Positions 36,711 through 48,337 of a DNA stretch of 64,000 nt are shown here, piece by piece. The position numbers and the translations under genes were made by a program. The notes beneath the pieces are model-generated. The model had not been told where the DNA came from. It did no database searches and saw only the letters and a list, made by a program, of their open reading frames with translations. Numbering within the stretch: position 1 is the first letter of the stretch; each line of letters starts with the position of its first letter. Source of the stretch: Lates calcarifer (Eukaryota > Chordata > Actinopteri > Centropomidae); assembly GCF_001640805.2 (NCBI RefSeq), contig NC_066851.1, positions 5,630,196 through 5,694,195 on the forward strand. Reading direction: 5' to 3'.

Positions 36711-39700
36711 TTTTATTCTGCTCTAGCTGACCATAGTCTAGTAAAACCACAGCCCCTCCTCTTATTGTGGGCAGAAATACCACCATGGCCTGCCCAAACA
36801 GTGAAATCGGACTTCTATTGTGGAGCTAATAACGTGGAGACTTGAGAAGACAGGAAACAATGGAGGAAACAAACACAGTGGGTGGGGGTGGAGTCTGTAA
36901 AATCAGTTTGTTAATATCTGTTGTTTGCAAAAGTCTGCTTGCTTAGCTGAGATGACTATCTAGTTCAACATTACATTCTACTATAAAATGCTGTGATTTC
37001 CCTCCTTATCAGCCAATGATTATAGACAACACAAACCTTTAAAGAAACAAACTTGAGCTCTAAAATGAGGGATGAGAGGACAACTTAGAGGAGGGTAGGA
37101 GGAAGATAAGATAAAAACCAACATATTTTGGTCTGACTGTATTATGTTGGTATCGCTATCCCCTCTGAGTATGAGTGTACAGTTCTATATACAGTCACGG
37201 ACAGCCTTAAAAGAAACTCTTGGTACCAAAGTGCATTCATCCTGAGATATGGACCAAGGACTAGAGAGATTATCATGGCTAAACCATCAAGGTCCCTTAA
37301 CATATGAGCAAACATTTGGTAACCACAGGCCCATCACTAGGGCCAATTCATTCTGAACCAAGCAAAGTGCTGGCATGCTGTTTAACTCTCGGTTCCATAT
37401 CAGTCCATGGAAAAAAATCAATTCAACCTTGTAAATTATAGACAATAACATGGACCTTCACAGTCTGCAATGCCACTGCCCCGACCTCAGATTGAACTGA
37501 GCTGTAGCTATTGGGGAGGGTAACTTTCCCAACAATGGCTAGCTGACAGCATTTACTCATGGAAGGTAGGTGCCCTACAGCCCACCCTAACTTTGAGTTT
37601 CCTGTTAAAATCCCAACTCAGCATAGAAAATGCCTTCATAAGACACCAGTGCACCACAGCTGTCATAACCACTCAGCAGGCACAACACTGGAGCATCAGA
37701 TGGAACCATACTGGGCCCAGTTATCTCCTGATGATACTCAACATCACATTTGTCTGTAGCACAAGATATTTTGTCAACACTGCCTGGCTTGAGCCATGAA
37801 CATGGTGTGATATCACTACCACAGAGTCTGAATAACATTCATTTCATTTATCAGAGCAAAGGTATTCACTTAGCGATTTTAAAACATTAGAACTGGACAA
37901 TGAAAGAGACTATGATTGGATCAAAGTCATGCTTTCACCCTTGTTAATCAATGCCTGAGGAACAAGCCAGTTGCACAGCCAGACAAGGTCCACTGTGCCA
38001 GACAGGAATCATTTCACCCACGAAGGTCGACTACATTCAGTTCAGACATTAATTGGGCCCAGCAGGTCCTCTATCGACAGGATGGATTTCCTACTGCTCC
38101 ATGGCCAATCTCCGTCCCCCACAATATCTACTGGAGATATAAAACGTGCAATGAGCAGATTGGTTTTGCCATTCTTTAGTCTTTATCAACCTTAATCTTT
38201 GAAAACAAATGTATGATTAGGTTTGCTGACCCTCCAACCAAGGCAGAGGGAGGGCTCATCAGATGGCAAGATAAACAACATCATTAACAACAACAATGAC
38301 AACTGTATCCAGAAAACAAGGGGCTGTTTCCAAGGCAACTGTGACTCAAGAGGAGTTAAAAAAAAAAAAAAAAAGACAATTTCTCACATTAACTGATTGT
38401 TTCACACACCCTACGCAACATCATCACCACCACAGCTGTGGTCATAGTGATGGTAAAAGCCTACCTGAGACTGACAGAAAACTTTTCGCCACAAACAACC
38501 CAAAACCACGTTGTGCTGTAGGTGCCATTTCTCAAAAAATAAGCAGTCTTGGCTGTCAGCAGAACCTACAATGTCCGAACTCATTTATTCAGCAACCCTG
38601 ACTGCTGTGGCAAGATCTGCATCTGCCAAATTTCTGCCGCAAATATAACGATACAGTAAGCCTTCAACAAAAAACAAAAAACCTGACTGACTGGCCAACA
38701 GAATGAGAGTTAAGTTACATTCAGTGCATCCTTTGCTTTTCCCTGTTCTTAATCATGAAATGTTTTACTCCAAAACAACTGGTTCCTATCTACAGTACTG
38801 CTGGCATGACTGCAAAACCTGGGTTTGGTATTTGCCACCTCAGGAAGCTGTGCCTATGGAATACTGGTGGTGTTTTAGCATGGCCTTTGGAAGAAGTAAT
38901 CACAGAGATATCTCAAAACACGGATATATATATGGCATTATGGAGTGAAAATCTACTTCCTCTTTAGAATAATACAGAACTACTTGAAGATTTTTTTAGG
39001 TCTCAGAGCCCTTCATATTATGACGCACACTCCTGTTCTTGACTTGACATTTCAATACAAAGGGGCTCTGGAACCACTGACAAAAATTGGAAAGTTTTGA
39101 CCTCCAGAGGAGAGCAAAGGCAGCTATATTCATCCTGAATATAGAAAAAGATGCAATGATTCACTACCAGCTAACTACAGATCAAAACAGAACACAGTTA
39201 CAGGTGTGTTGTATTGTCACGGGCTGAATTTTCATAGTTTGGCTCTGAAAGTCAGTCGGAAGACAAAGCTCCCTATTCAGTCAACTGGTGAGGTGTCCCT
39301 AAAAGCTGACAAGTGAGCAGGGTGGGAAGTGTGTTGGCGGCAAGCATGTAACAATATACTCCATAACACCATCAGTAAGGTGCTCAAAACTCTTAATAAA
39401 TCATTTGGCTTTGAAATGCCACTCACATAAAGATGATCTGAGTCATGGCACCAGCTGTTGCTGAAAACTGCATTAAAACTGATTAGAACCAGCCACAGTC
39501 AGCCATTTTACAGTGGAGATTCCCACCCTGCTGGCAAGGCTCTCAAATTAGTGGACAAGTGCACAGCGGTGCTCTTTCAGAGCAACAGAAGAAGCAGCTA
39601 GGGTTGTGTTACCCAGGAAGTGACTGATCGGTTAGTTTACAAACTCCAACTTTTGCAATAGCGGAGCAGACAGACAGACCGACACAGAGCAAAGGTTGTT

Positions 39701-40548
39701 TCAAAAAAAAGAAAGAAAGAAAGAAAGAAAATAGTTTCACAACTAACGCTAGCTTCTGAATACACATTCCTTGCCAAATCCCACCGCTCCATCACTCAAC
39801 CCGCCTGCCTGTCCTGTTCTAGCTGTGAGCAGGATAATAATATATCTGTATTTAAATACATACAAAGCCTATACAGGCAAGGGAACCACCACACAGGAAA
39901 AACAAGATTATACACAGAGCAGGGAGGTATGGAAAAATAAAAAAGAAAAAGAAAAACAAACAACAAAAACAAACCAAAATTACATTATACAGAGGCTCTG
40001 GAGGTTATGAAGGTAAAGGAGAGACATCGAGCTCTGAATACTTGTTGTGGGCAAGACCAGACCAGACTGGACCATGCAGCAGCCAGCAGCATGACCCATT
40101 TTAGCAGACAAATTAAAAATTGTCATAACTCAAGTCTTGTCAGTGGTCAGAGATTATAGATTGGTATTCCTTTGAATGAATATTAAGTTTTAATTACGAT
40201 ACCCAGTGGATATTCTTAATTGGACAATTTAGTTAAAAGATCAAAGACTGAATCTGTTTTCCAAGTCAGTGGCTAACAAGAAAATCAAGAGACAAAGCAA
40301 AAAAAAAAAAAACAGGGAATCTGTTGGAAAATGGTAAGAATTGATTGTGTACTAAAACCCCTGTGAAAGAAACACAAAAAATAAAAATAAAATAAAAACA
40401 ATCAGCTCATATCACTTGACATAAATTTACTTTATAGATTGCTTTAAGATTCAGATTTCTCACTTGGGTCTGCTTTTGGCCTGGCTCAGAGGTCTGGGCT
40501 GGTCTTGACACAGTTTAGGCTGTGATGTGTTGGATTTGCCAGCTTTGC
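36711..40548 (-). other. fbxo33 3' UTR (probable) and downstream flank
   Basis: This follows the fbxo33 stop codon at 40551-40549. Minus-strand AATAAA candidates (TTTATT on plus) are at 38584-38589 and 36712-36717, implying a 3' UTR of about 2 or 3.8 kb; long 3' UTRs are usual for this gene, but the true end cannot be chosen by eye. A (GAAA)n repeat lies at 39702-39731 and a poly-A run at 38350-38366. Confidence 0.4.
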
Positions 40549-43500
40549 CTACATGCCCATGCTAAAGGCGTGCAGCTCGCGGTGGAAGTGCTGGGTGGGT
40601 TCCGACAAAACCAGGCTAGAATCCAGGCAAGGGTGCCAGACACGGCCAAGGCCCAGCGAGACCTCTTTCACCAGGTTATGGACCGGGTCGCCTTCCATGC
40701 ACACTGACTGGTCTGGATCAAAGTCGATGCTCTCCTCAGAGACAGTCAGGACACGAAGGCTGGAGCCTCGAAGCCGAGAGATGGCCACCAAGGTTGTGGG
40801 ACCACACAGTGTAACCTGCAGAGAGAGAGATGGGATGAGGGAGGCTGGACTAATGTTGCCAATACTATGGACTAACATCACACTACACAGCTTTACACAG
40901 AACATACCATTCGCTAAAAACCCTGACTAAATAAATCATGATATGATTAACAAAATATCATTCCTATTTGTTTGTGAGTTTACTTAAATGAGAACTTGGC
41001 ATGCTCCTTTTTATTTATCACTTCCTCTTATTTATATATCAGCCCAGATGGAACTTTGACCTAATTCCAGACAAACACAATGCCTGTGGGTCAAGTGGCA
41101 GACAAAATGGAAAATATTAACTGCAATGTCTAGACCTAGTGGTGTGCAGTCTTTGAAAACAGGCTGTTGTAACTAAGCAAATCTCCTTATGTCCCACATA
41201 AGAACCTGCAATCCCATAGACACTAAGCAAGCTTTAAAACTAACCTAATCAAAATGATAAAATTAACAGTGGTTGAAATTACCATGCATTGTTTATAGTG
41301 TAATCAGCCCCAGAGATTATAACCACCTAATTATATTGTTCACCCCGCTGACACAGTGTGCTTTTAGCTTCTTTCAGCTCATTGTTTTGGCTTATTTGAT
41401 AATTGCAACTTTCTTGTTTGGTTCACTTGCACTCCTCTCACCACATTATCTCCTAACATAGCAGGCAGCTGTTTTCAAAGAAAAAGCTCTGATAACCAAC
41501 TGTAAACTACTTGCCCAGGACAAATCAGCAGCCAAAATTACTGATTAGCTGGTGAACATGGAGAACAATGGAGCATTAACAGCAAATGAGACAGATATTT
41601 GCCTCAGGAGTGGGTGGCAACCAAAAACAGAGCTAAAAGGAGAGTGAATATTGGGCATAAATTCATCAGGTAGCAACACGAGTCCATATGAATACTAATA
41701 TTGCGCTGTATCTGCTGGATGTCTAAAACTGTTTTGATAACTGTTGTTAGTGTAGTGTTGTTCTGCCCCCAAAAATCTAAAACTGAAGGTTAAATATTAA
41801 GAGAAAGTGGCTGTCCTTGGTCAGCCATGGTTGTATCTGGTTTTGGAAAAGAGCTAATGTAGGCCTCATTGTCTTGAGTAACCACATATACAATTAATGA
41901 TGCCACTGAAAGTTCAATTTTCCTGAGATCAATCCAACCAAGCCTGAACCAATTTATATGCTGTATGTAACCACTACAACCACTGTTGTGTTCCACCATA
42001 AGTAAGCCGAGCACAGACCAGAATGAACCTTAAGTCGACTTACTGTATATTCCTGAAACATCAAGCTGAACTCACCATGTATCACCAGTACAGCCAGCTG
42101 AGTGCATCTCCATGCTAACAGGACTAGTGGGTCTTCGTTGCGATTGACACTGAGGTCGGGGAAATCGGGGTCATCCCTCAGGAGCAGGAAGTGAGTCAGC
42201 GTTTTATTGTACTGCTGAGAGATGAGCTCCAATGTGGCATCAGTCACCAGTGTGCTGTAACTGTCGAGGTGGAGGCGCTCCAGAGGAAGGCTAGGTTTCA
42301 GGACCCTGAGGAGTTCTGAGCTGTCAACCTCCAGGGCCATGATGTACACTCGCAGGTTGGCACTCACACGAACCTGGGGAGGATCAGGTGAACTTGACTG
42401 ATGTATTCAAGGTTTATTAGTGCATTTCAACATCAAATAGAGCCCCTGCAACACAGAGAAGCAGAGACAGTTGTTGCATTACCAGTGCTTTCCAATCGTC
42501 CTCTGTAGCTGTCCCTTCTAATGGTTTGAACTCCAGGGCGGCACCGTTGAGCAGCAAGGAGAGGCGATGCAATGGAGTTCGGCGTGGAGATGCCAGCAGA
42601 CCACAGAGCTCAGAGGTCAAGTCAGAGAAATCCAGAGCCAGAGAATTAAGATTAGCTAGCCGATCCAACTCTGATGGTGAGATGAGGGGGCCTGAGGACA
42701 ATTCAAGAGAGGTGACATGTTACCTGTGTACAAATACACTGTAAAGTGCTACTCTCGCAACAATTTTGAACTTGCAAGGAACTGCACATCCATATAGTAT
42801 GTGCCATGCTTGTAATATGCCAGATAACTACATACCTAGCTGGTGGTCCAGTAAACTGAGGTGCTGCAGGGTCTCAGCTGAAGGATTTGACAGACAGGCT
42901 AAGGAGCAGGGAGTCACCAGACCCAGCATGAAGCTACAGGACAACCACCTCAGCTGCCTGCTATTAGACAGCAACTCCATGAACAACTGCTGGATTCTGC
43001 AGGGAGCAGAAGGGAAGGGGTAATGAAGAGAGGCAGGAGGAAAATTAGTGTAAATTCACTTTACCAGCACAACTACAACTTCCTGCAAGGTTCATTTAGC
43101 ACACACTGAGACCTGTTCATGCCAATTCAAATGAACTCCAAGACAAATTTCATCCTGCAAATAAACCTTGGGGGTGAAGAAAGAAAAACAGCATAGAGAT
43201 CAAGATATAGATTTTTGCAAAGAGAAAGATCTGTAACACTGTAAACCTGAGAAAATGTAATATGTTTGTTGTATGCTTTTATATGAGAAAGTAAGACCTG
43301 TAAAATCAAACAGAACACTGCAGCCTTGAACTTATAATTCAATTCAAACATTTACTCTACACTCATGCTCTACCTGAGTAGTGTGCCTGATTATATTTCA
43401 GCACGTTTCACATGGTATGATTTAGCTGATTTGAGGGTCATAAAATTTTTTTGACATCTTTAGATAGCAAATTCTCCAGACCTGTCCTACAAAGAACACA

Positions 43501-46500
43501 GAAGGTATGCACTGACATCATATTTTCATGTGATGCCACCCACCTCACTACCACTGAGTTGCAAAACAAACCCACACTGGTTGCTATGAATGAGAGTTAC
43601 TGTGAAATGCAAAGGCCATCAAAAGTGGCAATCATCTGCGGATATCCGAGCAATCTGTGTGCGATGAAAAGGGTATTGAAATTGTATTTCCTAACACATA
43701 TATATTATGGATGTCACAATACCAGAAATTTGGTTGGTACCAATACCATTGAAATTCCATAATTCTTGATACCGTGGCACATACACACACTGCTAAATGT
43801 ACTATAGTCAGTGTGCAAACAGTTACATAAATTGAACAACATGGTGACAGATCAATTATGAGCACCCAGCTCATGTTATGAGCTACTGCTAGGTTAGCTC
43901 AAACAAGGTAACATTAGCCTCTGTTAGTGCTGTGTGTGAAGAATTCCTACAACAGATGCCAGCTGTCCAACTTCACAATAATAATGGGGACATTTCAGGA
44001 TATGAACATTTTGACAACATACAGTCAATACAAAGTTCACAACTGAAACTCACTTACCGTGCGCTCTGTGTACAGATCCAGATGCCTCTCTTTAAGGTTT
44101 CCCTACTTTCACTGAAAATGCTCTGTGATGCTATTTGCATTTTGACTTTTGATTGTAACATATCCCTGGTGATCTGCCTCAAACACAATGAATCATTGAG
44201 TGGTTTTTTCCCCACAATTCATGGTTGGATCACTACTAATTCCATGTGCTGTTGTTCTTCTTTGTGTGTGTGCCTTCCTTCTTCTTCACTGTGCATTTGA
44301 CTAGACTAGAATAGACTAGAGGTTTATTATGCTGCCACATCTCCAGTACCTACCACATGTATGCATGCAATTCCTTCAGTATTTATGGTACTGTTTAAAA
44401 ACAAATACTGTCACGTTTTCTGAATTTTGGCATCGACTTGGTACCAAAGTGTTGGTTCTGGTGACAGCCCCAGTGTTCATATTTGTAGAACAACAACAGG
44501 GAAGTAACATTACACTAAACAAAGCCTAGTGTCTCAAAGTCCATGCTGAAATAACCCTGATGACATCAACAAGGTTATTTTCTTAGACTAGGAGCATGGC
44601 ATGAACACAACTAAAGATTTGACCATAGATTCTGAAAAACACCAGGGCTAAAATCTGCAAATTAGAAATGGTAAAAAAAAAAAAGACTAAAAAAATCTGC
44701 AAATTAGCATGGTAGTGGAATATGGCGTATTGCATTGTTTTAAATACAGGACATCATCATTTGAAGCTCACAGCTTCTAAACAACCCCTCCCTCTTCAGA
44801 GATTCACAGGGTCTGCACCTTAGCAGTCTCCTGACAGAGAGCTTGCTGGTGACACACGGCGAGTGTGTTTGATGTGGACACACTGTGCTGTGCTGATGCT
44901 GGAGATGTTTTGTGCTCTGGATGATGTCAAACTGTGTTATGAACATCTACCCATTTTGTAAATTAATTACCATTGTGGAAAATAAAATGACACACTGCCT
45001 CCAATCCAACAATGGTTCAGACAGTGCCATTTTGAAAGTAACACTCCCACATCAATAGCACTAAATATCTGTGGCTTAAGATGTTGAACATTATTTTGTT
45101 GAATCATGCTCTGCAATCAATCAGGTACCAAAACACTGCCAGATTGCAGTCTTATATAAAGTGCATTATTCATTTGCAATGCAACTTAATCATTCTGTGG
45201 ATATAAACAAATATTGAATTTAAACATCTCAGATTTCTCTACAGAAAATCACTTTTATGCTGAGTGTGCTTACTCATTGATCTTTTTGTCCCCCTGGTGA
45301 ATTTGGTGCAGATTAGAGCTGTCTAAAAGTCCCTCCTGCTGGAGAACGCAGGTGTCTCCGTACAGACTCAGCTTCTGCAGGTTTCTAGAGGATGGGAGAG
45401 AGACAATGTTAGAAAGACAGAAAGGAAACAAAAAACATTCAGTACTAATCTTGAATAACGACATGTCTTGTTAATGGAAAATATCAGAGTGACAAGCAAT
45501 TTATAGGCTAGGGTTAGGTTCTTAACTGACTGACTAGACAGATCCAAACATAGTCAAATAACATCTCCTACAAGACAGCAATAACCTGAAGGGAATGTTT
45601 CCAATATGATCTATTTGTTCTGTTTAAAGTCATTATAGGAGCACGCTCTGTATCTGGTTTTATCACACATTGCACATAGGGGATGTCTGGTAATTTTCAA
45701 CAGAAGCGACAGCAGCTAGACTAGAGGCTGTGTGTAACCACTTCTAATCCAAACAACTTCATGAGGCAAACTGTAGCCAATTTGTTCAATCTAATCTGGC
45801 CCTGGGTCTGTGTATTGCTGAGTTGTCTGCACAAAAATATTGGCTGCCCTGCACTTTGCTACACTGCTGTCTGAAGCCCTTTATATCCCTATACCCAAAA
45901 TAGATTGGCAACAATCAAGCAGCAGTCTATATGCCAAAAGTTGAGGCTTTGAAGAGCAGTCAAGGTAAGCATAGAGGTCAAAATGTACCTAAACACCGTC
46001 TTCCAAACAGGCAGCCTGCATCTGCATCTGGAAGCTCACAGATGTAAGTTGTGGGGAACCATCATCAACCATGCAGCAAGACATGACATACGTCTACCTA
46101 CTAGATACAGTGTATATTCTGTGCAGTGTAGCCCACTTCCTGTACATCAGCTGAGAGCTAAGCTCAATAAAATGTCTCTGAAGTGAAACCAACAGCAGAC
46201 CTGTATGCAGCTACTTAGTGTGCAAAATTACTAAAAAAAAAAGGAGCAGTTAGATATCTATTTTCATTACTTTGAACATGTACCAGTGGAGCTGGACAAA
46301 TGTGTTGCTGAAAGAAACACATACTACTTTATAGCATGAGAGCTGAAGTTAAATATTGCATCTGCCTGATTTGTCTTGATCAGTGGTCAAATGGTTTGCA
46401 TTGTTACTAAATAGCAATGAAATACCAAATAACACACTCAACTGAGAATGACATCTTTTATTAGGACATATTATTAAAATTACTCACTTGCCCAGTCAGC

Positions 46501-46892
46501 ATTTTTAATTTCTGCTTTGCATATGGCAATCTGGAATTAAAGAACTGAACACAGCCCACAGCAATTCCTGACTGAGTTTCAATAATGACTATATCTAACT
46601 CCTGGTTCCATACTATAACATACTGCTCCACAATATGCACTAAGTACTAAACCTCATGGCATCTTCAATACAATACAATACAATACTTTACTGTTTTGCA
46701 CTGGTGGGAAATGATTAAAGTCATGCATCAACCAATACAACCTTCTTGAAGTACCACATTCTGAGTTGGTAGTAGCTTCCTAAGTAGAAAGAAATACTTT
46801 CCCCCAACTTGATACTTTCATTTTTGTAATCACAAATAAAAAGAAAAGAAGGTCAGAGGCTTCTATAATTTGTGCTCTGCATTGGCTTTGTG

Positions 46893-46959
<67 letters not shown>

Positions 46960-48337
46960 CCCCCCAAAAGACTAAGCAATTTCAGAATGCATGCTGTCAC
47001 CTGGGTGTACCTAATTTTGTCACATTTCCAAACCATGTTAGAAATAGTGAGCACCACAGATCTGGGACACAGGTTTTTTTCTGAATGGAAACTGCTCAAT
47101 AAGAAGGATTCAGACGACTGAAAAGGTTTCAGCCCCCTCAGCAGAACTAAGACATGAAATGCACAGCTTTGGATGGCTGCTATTTCAATACGACAAAGCA
47201 CCGTAGAGAATAATAGAGAATGTGGGAGAAGGTATAATAAAGGTTCTAGACTAAAATCACGACTCCTGAGGTTCAGAGAAAAGTTTTATAGAAAAGCAAC
47301 TTCCACAGCAGAAATGATCCAAGTAGCAAAAATTTACCCATGCAGCTCATAGGTTATTACATCCTACAATATGAGACGACATACCAGAGTTAAATATATA
47401 CACGCATACACTGTATATGTGTGTGTCAGTGCTGATATCAGCAAGTCACGGCCAACAAAGCTTTCTCTAGCCACCACCAGTTCTGCATTGTATCTGCTGG
47501 CATGGAGAGACCAATGTTACATAGAAAATAGAACTGGCAACAAAAGAAACGCAGACGAGCATTTGACTTGGCGCTGGCAGTGAAGCATACATCATACATG
47601 CTTCATTATTTGACGACTATGACTGTAAAACTGGGCAGTAAAATACCATTATTTTAACAGTGTCTTCAAATACGTAAAGATAACACTGGCTGCTAGCTAC
47701 ACCGCAAAGACATGACCTGATTACGTAACTTCTAATGTCAGGGTTTGTTTATAGCTAACTAAGCTAGCTGCTAGCTCACTGCGACGCACCAAATAATGTG
47801 AAATATCAGCAAAAGGAGAGCGTGTCATGCGAATTCCTGAAACTGAATAAAAACAAACTCTCAGAAAGACGTCTGAGAGCGAACGCAACGTTACCTGTTG
47901 TTGCGGATGCTGGTGAACACACACAACACCTGGTCCAAGTAGGTGGCCATGGCGTCTCTCCATCGCTCGGAGAGCTGCGGGTCGCTGTCGGCACCTGGGG
48001 GCTGGTCCATCCTGGTGGACGACGGGTCGTTGTTCAGAGGGCTAAGGTAGCCTTCCACCGGTGCGAGCTCCAGCTGCAGCTCCCGCACGAAAGAACCGAA
48101 CTTCCGCATGAGGAACTCCAGCCTTGGGGTCTCCTCGGAGCTGGAGCCGCCGCCGTTACACCCACCACCTATCCGCAGTTTGAGCTCGGTCCACAGTGCG
48201 GGGTAGAAGAGACACTCCCTCCATCGTGAACACACGGCCGAGGCCCGGAGCTTGTCTCGGTCGGACAGAAAGGAGAATATATGGACGATAAGCTCGCTGG
48301 GCAAGGCCATGGCTCCGACACCCCCGCACAGAGCCAT
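40549..48337 (-). CDS. fbxo33: F-box only protein 33, 6 exons, one frame break in the last exon
   Basis: FBXO33 is a substrate receptor of an SCF (SKP1-CUL1-F-box) ubiquitin ligase; the human protein has been linked to degradation of YBX1. Exons are 48337-47895, 45384-45274, 42996-42836, 42691-42483, 42373-42076 and 40815-40549, with GT-AG introns and phases 2, 2, 1, 0, 1. The start MALCGG is fixed by an in-frame TAG two codons upstream and a strong Kozak context (GCCATGG). The F-box is LPSELIVHIFSFLSDRDKLR with CSRWRECLFYPALW. Later leucine-rich segments include RNEDPLVLLAWRCTQL, SISEESIDF-like EESIDFDPDQ and VHNLVKEVSLGLG. After removing one extra base near 40790 the product is 495 residues (human 555, with an N-terminal extension absent here). 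Confidence 0.95.
43709..44470. mobile_element. Possible non-autonomous DNA transposon with imperfect terminal inverted repeats, in fbxo33 intron 2
   Basis: The left end (ATGTCACAATACCAG, then TTTGGTTGGTACCAAT) matches imperfectly the reverse complement of the right end (CTGTCACCAGAACCA, then TTTGGTACCAAGTCGATG). The 760 bases between carry no transposase-like frame. Similar GGTACCAA-type termini occur in decayed fish elements. No target-site duplication is obvious. Confidence 0.4.
46901..46958. repeat. Compound (GT)n(AT)n microsatellite
   Basis: About 27 bases of GT repeat pass directly into about 30 bases of AT repeat within fbxo33 intron 1. Likely length-polymorphic. Confidence 0.95.
47895..48337 (-). 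other. fbxo33: fbxo33 exon 1, GC-rich F-box exon
   Basis: This exon is much richer in G+C and CpG than its surroundings and looks like a CpG island reaching past the start codon, so the promoter is expected at about 48.3-48.5 kb. It encodes the whole F-box and ends SIRNN/R before a CAACAG/GTAACG donor. It also contains a short poly-Gly/Ser insert (GGGCNGGGSSSEE). Confidence 0.85.

Noticed and set aside
41273..41461. Hydrophobic 62-codon plus-strand frame
   Set aside because: It lies inside an fbxo33 intron, is AT-rich and resembles no known membrane protein.
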